Source: Gryganskiella cystojenkinii
Lineage: Eukaryota; Mortierellomycota; Mortierellomycetes; Mortierellales; Mortierellaceae
Assembly: GCA_015852425.1 (NCBI GenBank)
Contig: JAAAIG010000006.1
Location: 70,968-134,967 of the forward strand
Length of the DNA stretch: 64,000 bases
Direction of reading: 5' to 3'
In this document: piece after piece, positions 25,177-39,373 of the stretch
How the letters are laid out: each line of letters starts with the position of its first letter
How positions within the stretch are numbered: the stretch's first letter is position 1
Notes under the pieces: generated by a model
What the model saw: only the letters and a program-made list of their open reading frames with translations
What the model was told of the DNA's origin: nothing
Databases searched by the model: none
Translations under genes and position numbers: made by a program

Positions 25177-25882
25177 TTTGTTTATGCGTGTGATGAGAGT
25201 AAGATGGAATGAGAAGAGAAAGAAAGGAGAGATAGAGCTGCGCCTCTTTTATATACATATGTGCCAAGGAAGGGAGATCGGATTTTGGGATTCTGGGATC
25301 GGGATCGGATCGAGAAAAGGCAGAACTGGACCAATGGCACCAAGGAGATCGGCCTTTGCAGCTGAAAGCTACGATTGATTTATTGGACTGGCATGGTGTC
25401 TGACCAAGGCCTAAAAAGGAGTTTTTACAAAGAAGGAGCCGGACTGGGCAACGAAGACCATGGAAGGATGAGGGAGATTGGTGGCGTTTCGGTACAGTTT
25501 CTAACTTTCATTTCATTTCCAGCCGCAGACTGCGCCCAGTAAGAATCCTAAATAAAAAAATGAAATGACATCAGTTCAATTTCAAAATGCCATGTGACCA
25601 ATTTGCTAAAAAAGACGGTCACAAAAGAAGAGAGGGTCGCCCGGAGAGAGGGGCGCGCGCACCATGAGTGGGAAACGAGGGGCGAGAGAAGCAAATTACT
25701 TTGTTTCCTTTCCATTCCATTCTCCAATTCAAACATTTCTTTTGAACAATTCCTTTTGTGCACAGCTTTTCATTCATTAAAAAAAGCAATAACAAGCCTC
25801 TCTTTGGTACAACAACGCCACCAACCTTTTCCTCCCCCCAACACCCTTCCCTACAACGACGTCTTCTACCAGCTAACCTTCA
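25177..25882. other. Divergent intergenic region (eS27 / antizyme)
   Basis: Promoter region shared by the minus-strand eS27 gene and the plus-strand antizyme gene. The antizyme side (25690-25880) is pyrimidine/CAA-rich. Apart from the TATA box annotated separately, no element was recognised. Confidence 0.5.
25248..25255 (-). promoter_or_regulatory. TATA box of the eS27 gene
   Basis: Minus-strand TATATAAA, 72 nt upstream of the eS27 start codon and followed by purine-rich leader sequence. Its position fits a highly expressed ribosomal-protein promoter. Confidence 0.6.
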
Positions 25883-27246
25883 ATGGAGGGCTTTAATAAC
25901 AGCACGACCACCACAACCACAACCACCAGTGCCGCCAGTAGTATAATCAGCTTGAATTTACCCCTCGACAGCTTTGCGTCTGTTGCCGTTCCGACCATGA
26001 ACCGATCGATCCACTCGGACATCCAGGCGGTCTGCTTTGCTGAGGATGCGACCAAGGGGCTGCACTGCTATGTCTATTCTACCTGTACGTAGCAACCTAC
26101 CATTGTCTGTATCTGGGCGTGCAATTGCGAGAAACAATGAAACTGAACGAAAAAAAAAGGGAGATAGAGAGATGAAAGGAGGCTGCACCGATGATCGCTT
26201 TTGTTGACACTTCTTTTTACTCAACACACTTGTCCATTTCTGGACACTTCGACCCCATAAATCCTAACTGTGCTTTTCTTGTTTTTTTTCTTTTTTCTAC
26301 CAAACAGTGGAGGGCAGAGGCCAGTGGCGTTCCTGACATCGCCATTAATGATTGCGCGATGATGCTCACGGGTCTCTGTGGCAGCGAGACCCGTGAGCAA
26401 AGTCGCCACCTCCCTTCTCGAGCGGTTGCTTCAGCCAAAGAAACTGCACTGTTTGTGAGGGAGATGAAGGAAGGGGTTGTACAAGGTCAACAACAAGGGG
26501 TCTCTTGCACTAGCGCTGGTATGACGGAGAATGACGGTAGTTCCTTTATTCAACAACAACAAAAGCTCAAAGGTGCGGCGGTGTCGTCTTCAAGTCAATA
26601 TCAAGTCGATGCAACGTTAACGATTACCTCGACGGACAGCAAGATGAATACCTGGCTCGGATTCAAGTCTCAAGGCGCACTGTATTTGCGTGGCAACGGT
26701 TGGAACGATATGGACATTCGTGAGGTATAAAAAGAAACAAGCAACAGTTGTTGCGGTTGAGATGCAAACTTTCTATTTTTGTTTGCCTGAACTGGAATCA
26801 GCAGCTTGGGCCTAGCAAGAAGCTTGGTTTTTTTTTGTGTTGACAAACTTGTTACTTTCTGATGTGATAGAGTGTTGTCGCCGCCTTGGATCTGGCAGAG
26901 GAACAATTGAATTGTCACACCGTGTACCTATGTCTCGAGAAGACTAATGAGGATCTTGGTAAGGAGTTCTACGCTGTTCTTGATAAAACGCTGAACGTAC
27001 AACAGAAGCGGGGTTTTTTTACTGACAATCTTTTACTCCTTTCTTGCGATTCCTCGCCACTTTTTTCTGTCTTTTTCCCCATGCTTTGTTCTCCTTTGAA
27101 CCTGGCAAACACTGTCACTCTTCGCCCTCCGACTCCTTGCAGCAAAACTTGTCCGAGCCTTGATGTATGCTGGATTTGAGGTCGTCCATCCCGGTGTTTT
27201 GGCGCATGCGGATCCAAAATACCTGGTTCTCGGCATGGAACTATAA
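25883..27246 (+). CDS. OAZ1: Ornithine decarboxylase antizyme, +1 programmed frameshift
   Basis: Binds ornithine decarboxylase, inhibits it and sends it to the proteasome, closing the polyamine feedback loop. Exons: 25883-26084, 26308-26724, 26871-26958, 27143-27246. Joining exons 1 and 2 gives a zero-frame of 76 codons that ends ...TGG CGT TCC TGA at 26334-26336. The antizyme body lies in the +1 frame from GAC at 26335. The total after the shift is about 269 residues. Family landmarks in the second frame are GALYLRGNGW, ALDLAEEQLNCHTVYLCLEK and ALMYAGFEVVHPG. A donor at 26959 joins ...EDL to AKLVRAL and restores the family alignment; a later GT would not. Antizyme frameshifting is stimulated by high polyamines in all known cases, and the TCC-TGA context is nearly the animal one. 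Identity is secure. The first exon's start is less certain because M39 (MNRSIHS) is an alternative. Confidence 0.93.
26331..26336 (+). promoter_or_regulatory. Programmed +1 frameshift site (TCC TGA)
   Basis: Zero-frame codons TGG CGT TCC TGA, next base C. Reading T-C-C then skipping the T of TGA continues as GAC ATC GCC in the antizyme frame. The TCC-TGA pair and a preceding TGG match the shift site of known antizymes. Confidence 0.92.
26363..26399 (+). promoter_or_regulatory. Perfect 14-bp hairpin downstream of the frameshift site
   Basis: Left arm 26363-26376 (TGCTCACGGGTCTC), a 9-nt loop at 26377-26385, and right arm 26386-26399 (GAGACCCGTGAGCA) pair at all 14 positions. It begins 26 nt after the TGA and lies within coding sequence of the +1 frame. 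A role in stimulating the shift or sensing polyamines is inferred. The spacing is longer than the usual 5-9 nt. Confidence 0.75.
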
Positions 27247-28177
27247 GAACGCGGGTGAAGTCTCTTGGGAAGTTAGTTCTCGCAGACAAAATGTCCATTT
27301 CTGCCAAGACAAGTTAGTTTTTCCTCGATATTTTTTTTTTTTTTTTTGTTGAGTTCGCTTTTCTTGAGACGAATCTTACTGTATTTTTCTTTTCTTTTGT
27401 TTTGTGTGAGTTGATTTCTTCCCTCTTTTTTTTTTTTACTGTCCACCGGCCTGTACATTTTATCCTCTTTATATTTCTACGTCTTCTTCTTCCTTGGGTG
27501 TGTGTTGTCTTTTTTGCTCCTTCTTTGTTTACTGCAGAATAAAAAGGCAAGCCTCATCCAAGATATGAGGCCCTATGACCCTCACTCTTTTTGTCCTTGT
27601 AGAAAGTGTCTGTGTTGGTGTCTGTGCACCTTTTCAACACGTTCTCTGGGTCTTTTATTTGTTTTCCTAGAAAGAGCACTCTTGCAATCGTAAAATGAAC
27701 CAAAGGAGAAACGGAGAAATTATTTCGTTCTTTCAGCTCCGAACTCCTACCGTGGCGGCAAAATTGTTTGTCTTCTTTCTGATCTGAATAAGAATTTACG
27801 CTGGTAATCGCGGTCCCTGGTTGTTCTGTCGCGGATTCAATTTGTTTTTTTTCATGAACTATTTTTTTTAGTCTCCATAAATATGAATACAACAACTCGA
27901 AGAAACATTCGTTCTTCTTCTTCATTCATCACTTTCATTTTCATTTTCACTTTCTGTCTTTAACAGTAGCCAGCTCATACCCCACCACCTCCTCTCTTTT
28001 TCATAACTCTCGTCTCCTATTACTTTTCTCCTCCTTTTCTTCATTTCCCTTAGCTCTTTCTGTTTCTCCATCTTTCTCGCTTTCTTCAACCACCCTAACC
28101 TGCTCAGTCATCTCCTTCCCTCCTTCTCTTCTCTTCTCATCACACTCCTTCCTTCCTTCCTCTGAAAGATTATAACC
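27247..28177. other. Intergenic region
   Basis: 3' region of the antizyme gene with long T runs (27330-27440), then sequence without a supported gene, then a pyrimidine-rich promoter (27930-28170) for the next gene. An intron-like CTGCAG at 27534-27539 could belong to a spliced 3' UTR but cannot be supported. Confidence 0.45.
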
Positions 28178-29445
28178 ATGCCTTCTTCAACGATATCCAA
28201 GAACCTTTTCGTCTTTGACTTTGACTGGTAGGACGATCGATCTGACAGACAGAATGCGGTGGAATTGAAAATCTGCAGGATAACTCAGCCCTCTCTCTCC
28301 CCTCGGTCTTCCTATTTATTTATTTTTTTGACTCCTCTACTTTTAGGACCCTGATCGAAGCTGACTCGGACTATTGGGTTATGGAAAAGCTTGGTGGTCT
28401 GACTAGACAAGAGTTTGACAAGTCCTATTCAAACGTTCAGTGGACAGATCTGCAGTAGGGTTCTTTTATTCGTGCACAATTGTTATTCCTGTTCAACGTC
28501 ACATATGACAACCAGACGGGACTCAATATCAGATGTTAACCGGAATTATATTTGATTTATTGTCATAATACGTAGGGACATGCTGCTCGGTCGTTTGTTT
28601 GATCGTGGTGTGACCAATGAACAACTGGAGGCGACTCTGCGCCAGATCCCCATGATGCCCGAGACGATCGCCGCGCTCCGTCTGATGAAATCTCAGGGAT
28701 CCGAACTCGCGATCCTCTCGGACGCAAACACTTTTTACATCGACACCATCCTCAAGGTAACGCAAAACCTTACAAAGGCATGATCCTTCCTGATTTTATC
28801 GATTTTGATTTGCATAGTGCTGACATTTCATTTCGCCTTTTTTTCACCATCTAGGCCCATAAGATCGACGACTTGTTCTCAAAGGTCATCACAAATCCTT
28901 CCCATTTTGATGAACGAGGAAGACTTCATGTGGCAAGGTTTCATGGAGCGGAGAAACCCCCACACGGATGCCCTCGTCCCTGTGCCGTCAACTTGTGTAA
29001 AGGAAAGGAGCTTCAAAAGATGATTGATTCACAGCACTGGGATCGGGTCGTGTACATGGGTGACTCGACCAATGATTTTTGTCCGTCGACAAGACTTCAG
29101 AGGTAAATGGTCAGCGAGCGCAAATCAGAGCAAGGTTGCATTTTCGAGAGGAATTTACTTGGATGTAAACTTTTCTTTTAATGGGGAGACTGATTTTTTT
29201 TTTTTTTTTTTTCATTTCCTTCCCCGTCCATCGTTCTTGTGTTATCTAGTAAGGACGTTGTTCTCGCTCGAGCAAATCTCTTGCTGGAAAAGGCCATCAG
29301 GGCACAGCCAGAATTGGTCCAAGCCAATATCATCTACTGGTCCTCACCCAAGGATGTTCTCACGGCTACGCGAGCCCTGTTTGATATCCCGTCTTCAAAA
29401 CTCGTGGTCACTCCTGCATACTCCGAGATTGCCCAGGTTGTATAG
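28178..29445 (+). CDS. PHOSPHO1/PHOSPHO2-type HAD phosphatase
   Basis: A haloacid-dehalogenase-fold phosphatase of the PHOSPHO family, whose members hydrolyse phosphocholine/phosphoethanolamine or pyridoxal phosphate. Exons 28178-28227, 28347-28454, 28576-28756, 28855-29102, 29250-29445 give 260 residues, about the family length. The nucleophile motif is FDFDWTL (residues ~13-19, DxDxT with Trp). Motif II is the serine in AILSDANTFYI. The glycine/acid motif is VVYMGDSTNDFCPS. Metal and catalytic residues therefore look intact. Between them is the family segment with several Cys and His (HGCPRPCAVNLCKG). The substrate cannot be told from sequence. The gene converges on the WDR5 gene. Confidence 0.88.
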
Positions 29446-29849
29446 TAGTGTACAAGGTCCTATTCCTTATTACCCATCTTCTCCCACTCCTTATTTTTGC
29501 ATCGCTAAACATCATAAAGCATAGAAGCATGAAGTATGTTTGAAAACCGTGGAATTTATTGGCAAAGGTTAGGGTACAGGGGTTTCTTCCTCTCGAATAC
29601 GAGTATATCGCCTCCTTGTTAGTGGAGTGTCAATCTGTAAGTAACATCGCGAAAAGGTCAATGTCAACCAGGAAAGTGGCAAAGGCAAAATGGTTTGTCA
29701 TCCCGAATCAAAGTCTTGAGGGAGCAGGCGAATAAGTTAGTGACAGGCGAATGAAAGGTGGGAGAAAAGAGGTCAAAGATTTTTTTTTTTTTTTTTTTTT
29801 TTTGCCTTTCAGGGGTATGTGGGTTTGTTTGTACTTTGTAGCCCATCGA
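29446..29849. other. Convergent 3' region
   Basis: Between the stop codons of the PHOSPHO-type gene (+) and WDR5 (-). It contains a run of 23 T at 29780-29802 and no coding sequence. Confidence 0.5.
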
Positions 29850-32055
<2,206 letters not shown>

Positions 32056-33969
32056 ATGGGATCGTCTCTCTTCGACTCCATTCAGGACTCGGCTGCAGCC
32101 CTGCTCGAAAGAGCAACTGGCGATACTGGTCCATTCCCTTACAAGGAATCTGTCCTTGCATTCATGTACACGGTTTTCCTATGGGAGGAGTATCTCAGGT
32201 ACGTAAGAAAAAACGTGAAAAAAATAATCCTTTGCCGCTCTCACACGACAAATGTAATGAAACATGCGATAACATGCGATATTCTGAGGAGCAGATAGTT
32301 CCTGTTTACTAACCCCCGAGAAAAACACGATTTGCATTAGATATCGCCATTATCGTAACCTCTGCTCGACCATTTTACCCAAAGCTCTGAAGGAACACGT
32401 CACAGAGGAGCAATTTCAGAAGGCGCAAGCTTATGGACGGGACAAGGCTCGATTCGGATTTGTCGAGGCGGTGTTTGGTCAGATCCAAAGTACACTCACC
32501 CTCACCCTCAACTGGATGCCATGGCTCTGGACTTCCTCAGGAGATGTCATGTTCAAGATCGCGAGCTATGGCCCTGAATACGAGGTAAACTTGGCCTCTT
32601 TTTTTTCCCGAAACCTGTTTTTTTGAGAGGGACGGGACCGTTTTTTGCGCACCCCTGACTTTCCTTCCCCTGAGAAAAAAACCAAGAAACTAACTCTAGA
32701 GAAAACTTCTTCTCTTCTTTTTATTACTATCAAAACCCTCGGGATGATCGGCACATTTTCTTTCTGCAGATCACTCAATCCATCGTGTTCATCGTGGCGC
32801 TCACAGTCTTCTCGACCGTTATCTCGCTCCCCTTCCAGCTTTACTCGACCTTTGTCATTGAAGAACGTCATGGGTTCAACAAACAGACTCTTGGGCTTTT
32901 CTTTATGGACATGATTAAGGGCTATCTCGTCGGAGGCGCGATCGGAATCCCCTTCTTGGCTGGATTCCTCAAGGTTATCAAGATCAGTGGCGACAACTTT
33001 TTCTTTTACGTCTGGTTGTTCATGTAAGCAGCGCTTTGGTCACCGGGATTGCTTCTCTTTCACAACCTTCTCGGACAGCGTTTGACCAACGTTTTTCTTC
33101 TGTCTCTGTCTCATACTTTTTGGTCATCGATAATCTCCATTTTATAGGGTCGCGTTCCAGCTTATTATGGTCTCGATCTACCCAACTTTTATTCAGCCTC
33201 TGTTCAACAAGTTTGAGCCTCTGCCTGAAGGTGAACTCCGGAGCATGATCGAGGCCCTCGCGAGTCGCATTCACTTCCCCTTGACAAAGCTGTTTGTCAT
33301 TGATGGAAGCAAAAGATCTGGACATTCGAACGCCTACTTTTATGGATTCTTCAAGAACAAGCGTATTGTTCTTTATGATACTCTCTTGGAGCATTCTGAT
33401 AACGACGAGACCTGTGCCGTCCTTGGTATGTTATCAATCTAATACCACTATATATTATTTTTTGAGACTCTGAATAACGGATTATAAGCTTACTTTTATT
33501 CCCCCTTGACTCGACTGTTTTAGCCCACGAACTTGGACACTGGGCTTGCAACCACACACTCAAGATGCTCGCATTCAGTCAGGTCCAGATCTTTGCGACT
33601 TTTTACCTCTTTTCTCACTTCATCCATAACAAGGCCATGTACGAATCCTTTGGGTTTGTAGACGCGACCCCGACCTTGATCGGTTTCTTGCTCTTCCAGT
33701 TCCTGTACTCGCCTGTCGACAGTGCGATGAGTTTTGTTAACAATATGATCAGTCGTCGGTACGAGTTTCAGGCGGATGCATTTGCTCGTAACCTCGGTTA
33801 TGCGAGCTCGCTGGCCTCGGGTCTGATCAAGCTTCAGTTGAAGAACTTGGGAACCATGAATCCCGACTGGTTGTTCTCGATGTACCATCGCTCTCACCCC
33901 GAGTTGGTCGAGCGTCTGAACGCGATTCATCACCCTGGGCTCGTCGCCAAGACCAAGAAGGTCGAGTAG
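32056..33969 (+). CDS. STE24: CAAX prenyl protease 1 (Ste24/ZMPSTE24)
   Basis: An integral membrane zinc metalloprotease of the endoplasmic reticulum that cleaves the AAX tripeptide from farnesylated proteins such as mating pheromone precursors. Exons 32056-32198, 32341-32584, 32770-33023, 33148-33425, 33524-33969 give 454 residues, the family length. The active site is AHELGHW (His308-His312, HExxH) split across the last intron. The third zinc-ligand Glu lies in [11 protein letters not shown], which has the conserved E-x2-x-D pattern of M48 proteases. Hydrophobic membrane segments are seen near the start, at ~140-210, and after the active site. The conserved [26 protein letters not shown] stretch precedes HExxH. 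All catalytic residues are present. Confidence 0.96.
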
Positions 33970-34417
33970 AAGGAAATTACCATTTGCTTTTTTTTTTTGG
34001 AGTTCAGACAATAAATCATGAAACATACTACAAGATCCAGTGCGCGGGGGAAAGGGGAGGGGGGTCGTATTCTCTGGATGAACCTCAGTTATCGCCACGC
34101 TGTGTAGTCTTTTTGCGCCTGCACAAATCCTGAAAATTGATATTGCAAAAAAAAAGGGAGTCTTTTGCTATCTAAAACTACAGGATGTTTCCTGTTTAAC
34201 CGTGCTTCCTCTTCTGTGTGGTTTTATTGGGGGTTGAATAGTTGGTGGATGAGTGAGCGGTTTTTTAATGCTGTTGATCCTTGTGAGACAAAGCTTGGAA
34301 ACTCCCTAAATGGACAATCAAGAAAAAGAAGGGGGAGGTCATTTACAAAGGGTCAGTACTCAGGTATCAATTTCCTCTTGAGAAAGTAAAACCCGGCAAC
34401 AACAAAAAAAAACGTAG
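33970..34417. other. Convergent 3' region
   Basis: Between the stop codons of STE24 (+) and the mitochondrial SSB gene (-). It holds a GGGGAAAGGGGAGGGG stretch near 34047-34065 and short A runs. No gene is seen. Confidence 0.5.
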
Positions 34418-35293
34418 TCAGTGAGGTAGGTATAATGTCGTATCGTTACTCAAGTTAATTTCGGTGAGGTTCTTCTCGGTGCCATCCTTGCCGGTGTAAG
34501 AACGGTATTGGATAGGTCCCTCAACATAGACGAGATCTCCCTTCTTGACGCGGTCAACTAGGTATTGGTTTTTCTTTTGGTCCCAGGAGACGACTCTGTG
34601 CCATTGAGTGGTCCTAATCAAGTTGCCTAATAGAAGATGACACAGCAGTTAGAAAAACAAAAAAACTAAAACAAGGGATAAAAATCATCCAGACTGAAAC
34701 CGTCCTCTCGGGCGTGTCATGTGGTTGCTTTTTGATTTTGTTTGTCGAGTCCTTGTTGCTACATACCTTCGGCATCCTTGCGGGATTCGGAGGTGGCGAC
34801 AGAGAAATGAACGACGTTTCTCTCGGGTCCAACGGCGTTGAGCTCGGCATCCTGACCAACATTACCGACAATAGTGGCCTTGTTAACTATAAGTTAGAGG
34901 CGAGAGGAGGTGGTTGAGTTGGAGTCTGTCACAACGCTTCCCCTTGACAAGTTCCTTTTGGGACACAAGTTGCACTGGTCCTAGAGAATCAGAGGTACGC
35001 GTCAACAAATCGCCTGTCCTGGCTCCTGTGTATCCACAGTCCTTTATATGTCCTCATTATTCGCTATCGATTCTGTTTGCTATCCATACCGAGAGTGCGG
35101 ATGGCACCGACCGAGGTCTATTGAGGAAAAAGAAAAGGGGGGGGGAGGGGTAACCACTGACGCGTCAATTACAACAAACTCTTTTTTAAAAAGGAATCTG
35201 CATTCTGAATTCAATTCCGAAATAGACCAATGAGACTCAGCAACTGACCGTGGCGACACGCTTGGCGAGAGGGTTGATTCTGGTGAGGAGCAT
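34418..35293 (-). CDS. RIM1: Mitochondrial single-stranded DNA-binding protein
   Basis: An OB-fold protein that binds single-stranded mitochondrial DNA during replication. Exons in order of transcription are 35293-35249, 35117-35090, 34886-34767, 34626-34418, giving 133 residues, like yeast Rim1. The start MLLTRINPLAKRVATTS... has alternating Arg and hydrophobic residues without acids, as in a mitochondrial presequence. The core is NKATIVGNVGQDAEL, VVHFSVATSES, TQWHRVV, VKKGDLVYVEGPIQYRSYT. A 28-nt second exon (35117-35090) is the only join that connects the presequence to NKATIVG in phase. This small exon is the least certain part. Confidence 0.92.
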
Positions 35294-36502
35294 GACTGAG
35301 TAGGGAGAATATGTGAATGGTAATGGAGCTATGGAGAATAAGAGGGTGAGGAAATGTAATTCGTTTTCTGTGTTTCCTTTTTCTGTGTTTGTGAACAGGT
35401 GTCTCCTTTTCCAGAAAGACAGTCATAGAATCACGTGATCTTCGCGCGACATCTCTGGATACGGTTCAAGCCAGTACTCCACCTCGTCGAACAACCTATT
35501 TCCCTAGTGGTGGTTGTTTGGTTTGGTTTGGTGTTTGCTGTTCGTTAATGTGATGAATTGGGTTTGGCGGTTTGCCAGGAAGTGTTCTGCCGTTATGCTG
35601 TAAGCTGACTCGGTTTATTACCGCAGCCAATCTCTCAAAAACGTAGCCCAGGCACTTTAACCTTGCTCTAGAAATTGTTTGCAACATGAAAGCCTTTATC
35701 GCTAGGGTATTGAAGACATTGGAAGGTTGGAAAAGAGATGAAAACATCGGAGCTTCTCTTACCTGCACAGATGAATTTTTCAGCCAAGGTGCGGAACGAC
35801 AATCTTTATGGCGGAAGGATGCCACATACCCTTAAGGAGTGGCAGCCCAAACCCCGACATGCTGTTCACGCGTTTTTTTTTTTTTTCCGACTTCAACATC
35901 CGTTGCTGTGCCCAGAACGTGGACGAGCCGCAAGCTGCTGCTTTTTGTTTTTTGTTGCAACTTCAATCCTTTTTCGATTGTCGCACTGCTCTCTTCCTTG
36001 CCTTGAATATTTGCTCCCGCGGACAACGCATAACGCCCTCTTGGAAAGTCATCTCGGCTATGCGAGAAAAGATGACCAAACCTTCTCGGTCTCTCTCTCC
36101 CGGTTCGTGGTTGCTCATTCTTTGATGGGCTCTGAAATATGCAAGAAAGAAAAGATTCTCGATCGAACAAGCAACCAAACGCAACAAGGTCAGTGGCTGC
36201 CGACTGCCTGCGGAAAAAACCCCATTCATTGCAGCCCTGTGTGTTGGTTGTTTGTTGTCGAGCATGGCCATTGAACCATTTCCTCTGCGCTTTCCTTCTT
36301 TCTGCTTTTCTTTCCTTCTCCCTACTCTCTATCTTATTTTTCTCTTTCTTGGTGCTCCATCCACCACCCATCCCTCCCATTTCCCCTTCTGTTTCTTCAC
36401 TCCTCCGTTAGTCCTGTACCTTCCCTTACCTTCTTTTCTTACACTCCCTCCCTTTTATCCTCCACCCACCTCTTTCTTCTCGAAACACAGGCTGCATCCA
36501 TC
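35294..36502. other. Divergent intergenic region
   Basis: Promoters of the mitochondrial SSB gene (-) and of the first membrane-protein paralogue (+). A GGTTTGGTTTGGT repeat stands at 35518-35532 and a pyrimidine-rich tract at 36280-36490. An AG at 36489-36490, shortly before the ATG at 36503, could be an acceptor for a 5'-UTR or signal-peptide exon, but no partner was found. Confidence 0.45.
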
Positions 36503-38831
36503 ATGAGTGCTGTCTCTGTTCCAGCGTACTCGAGCGCTTGTATCGCCCCGTCTCGCTCAATTTCCTCGGTCTATTTGGCGGGTGTCCCCGTCACGAACGA
36601 GGGCCGACTCGAGTTCTACTCTGTCGATCTCACCAACATCAATTCCCCTCAGGCGACTTTTCTTGGGAACCAGACCTTCTTGGCCGCTTGGTCCAGTGCG
36701 GCTACTCGAGGCTGTTACTCCTACCCGGGTAACCAGGCCGATCCTAACAGTCCAATGCTGATGGTTCAATTCGGTCCCAAATCCTATTTCACCAACATGT
36801 ACCCGAACGGCACCACTGGTTCAACGTCCTATTTCTCAACGACAGCTTATGTGTCCCCCAAAGTGTTTTCGTTGACAGGTGCGGTGGGAGGCCTGAATTG
36901 GTTCGCGGCCATGACGAACGATACAATTTCGGGTACCTTTACTCCTTGGGCCGCTATCCGAGTCAATGCCACGCAGTCTACAAACAGTTCTATCGAGTAA
37001 GTCCTGTTGTGAGAATCGTTGTGGCGGGGCACTGTTTTGTTGTGGTGGGGCACTGTTTTGCTATGTTTGTTCACAAGAGAGTGGACAATCGTTGCGCCGT
37101 GATTCGAGAAAGAGCGCACTGTCCTCTACTCCCATCACAATCAGGAATGCCGGTCCGCGCCACATCAGATATCTCTTTCGTATCTTGTGATGATTCTTTA
37201 CCACGAGATGTTGTGGGAGTCTTTTTTTTTTTTTTGGAAAAGACGATGACCTGTCTCAACAGTCTTTCCCACCACTCCTCCTCTAATTCTGTGGTAGTCA
37301 CCGCCAAAATTTATCATTCTGGCTATGCAACAAGCAATTGCTCACAAATACACACACACTCACTCACTCTCCTATTCTCCAATTTAGCTGGAACTTGTCC
37401 GTGTACCCAACCTCGACCCCTTTGATGTCGGTCGGCACCTATGTCGCGACCTCGAACACGCCCGCACTGGGCAATCTGGTCGTGTTTGATACCCTTGGCG
37501 GTGCTTCGTCGTATACGACCCTGGATTCGGCCTCACCTATCCTTTCTTCCGCCGATAGAGTCATGTCCCTATCCAGTCAGCTGACCGTGGACATGAATGG
37601 CATCAAACTGACTAGCAATGCAATGTCGGTGACTATGGTCGGCGTCGGCTATATCTTGGATCAGGTACCTAAAAAGAGATATCGTGTGTTGTGCATGGAC
37701 CACACTCGACCCAGATCGACGCTAACTCATGCGTTTTCTTATTTTATTTTATTTATTTTTTATTTTTTATTTTTTGCTCGTTGAATATGGCAATAGGATG
37801 CCAGAGGAGGTACAGTCTTGTACTCCATCACTCCAAGTTCTGGACCGAAACTGAACAGAGTCTCTTTCACTGGAAACGTGCCCCCGTTCTCAAACTACAT
37901 GTCCGCCACCGTGTTGAATTCTCAGATCGTCACCTACGGAAGCTCGGCTTCAGGTATCGCCTCTGCGACTTTCAATAGTTTCGATACCATTTCGGGTCAA
38001 TGGTCAGGACCTGGATTGATTGCACCTGCGCCCTTGCCCACACCTGCACGCACCAGTAGCGGCAGCGGCATTGGTGGAAACCCTAGCCCTAGCCCCAACC
38101 CCAGCAACGGTAGCGACAGCGGTAACAACAAGAGTAGCGGTGGATCGAACGTTGCCGCGATTGCTGGAGGTGTCGTCGGTGGATTGGTCGTGATTGCTGC
38201 AATCATCTTCTTCTTTGTTCGACAGCGCCGCAAAAACAAGTACGACGCTGCTGCGACCTCCGCACCCCCTCCAGCTCCCAACGCGTCCACGAAACCCGAG
38301 TTTGCGACCTCGCCTCTTCAGTTCGCGACCACTCCAGCTCCTCAGTACCAGCAAATCCCTATGATGCAGCAGCAGCAGCAGCAGCAGCAACAGAACTTCA
38401 ACAACTTTGCGACGTCTCAACAGTCGACGGCGTTCAACCCTCATCAATCTTACTATGAGGTCGGTCCCAACAACGGCGGTTTCAGTCAACCCATGAGCCC
38501 CATCCAATCTCAACATCCTCCTTTGCAGCAACAACAGCAACAGCAACAGTCTCCTAACATCTTCCATACCCAACAACACCCTCAACCGACGTATTCGTAC
38601 GTGCCTCCAACGGTGGGTGTTGCTGCGGTGGAGCCCCAGAACCCAAACATCTTCCAGGTTCAGACACCCTCGGATCAGGGAAGTTATACCCAGGCTCAGT
38701 ACACGCCTTCGCTCAGTGCCGGCGCCGTGACAACGCCTCACACGCCCTATACCCAACAAGCTACCACCCCTTCAAGCGGTCCTGCGAGCCCTCAATACAT
38801 TAGCCAGAACGACCATGGTTATGTCTCTTAA
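36503..38831 (+). CDS. Single-pass membrane protein with extracellular domain and Gln/Pro-rich tail (paralogue A)
   Basis: Exons 36503-36996, 37388-37664, 37797-38831 give 601 residues. The N-terminal ~350 residues are Ser/Thr/Gly/Asn-rich with several Asn-x-Ser/Thr sites and beta-strand-like texture, and a Ser/Gly/Pro linker follows. One clear transmembrane helix (AAIAGGVVGGLVVIAAIIFFF, ~376-398) is followed at once by RQRRK, placing the C-terminus in the cytoplasm. The tail is Pro/Gln/Asn/Tyr-rich with poly-Gln runs and repeats such as NPNIF and PTYSYVPP, ending GYVS. There is no evident N-terminal signal peptide (MSAVSVPAY...), which is odd for this topology. The layout resembles a wall-sensor or receptor-like protein. 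I do not recognise a characterised family, and function is unknown. Confidence 0.72.
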
Positions 38832-39373
38832 GTAATTGACAAGAAAAGCAACGACGACGACGTGGATTGGATACTCTCCTCTTTGATGAAATGATGCCTT
38901 TTCGGTGCGCAATACCGATACCAATCCTCAACCTGGACAAAACAAAACAACAACAAAAAAACCAATAAAAACGTGCAACCCGCTCTCGTTGTTTTTTTTT
39001 TATTGCTCTTTTTCGATTTTTTCGGGCTCTGATTCGTGAAAAAGTCCCAAAGTCAAGAGAGATCCTGCTGGAATGGAACAAATCCGAGCGAGAACGAGAC
39101 GGTGGTAGTTTGTCGATTGCTTTAATAGGAACCTCACTGCGGCCCTGCATTTTTTTTTTTTGTGTTTGCTTCTTCTCTCAGACACGGTCGTTAACTAACG
39201 CTCTACTTTTCCTTCGTCCCTGTCGTTTTTCGTCTCTTTTTTCTTTCTTTCTCGGTTAGTTCTTTTTCTCACAGAGCACAATCCTCCCTCATCACCTCTT
39301 CCGCATACACCCTCGTTCCCTTCCCTCCTTCTCTTTCTTTGTCATCTCTCTCCCTCAAAACAAAACGTGGCAA
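38832..39373. other. Intergenic region between the paralogues
   Basis: 3' UTR of paralogue A and promoter of paralogue B, with T-rich tracts at 38990-39010 and 39200-39350. No gene is supported. Confidence 0.5.

Noticed and set aside
35496..36274. Overlapping frames of 100-180 codons on both strands between the SSB gene and paralogue A
   Set aside because: They mirror one another across the same low-complexity sequence, lack splice partners, and match no family I know.
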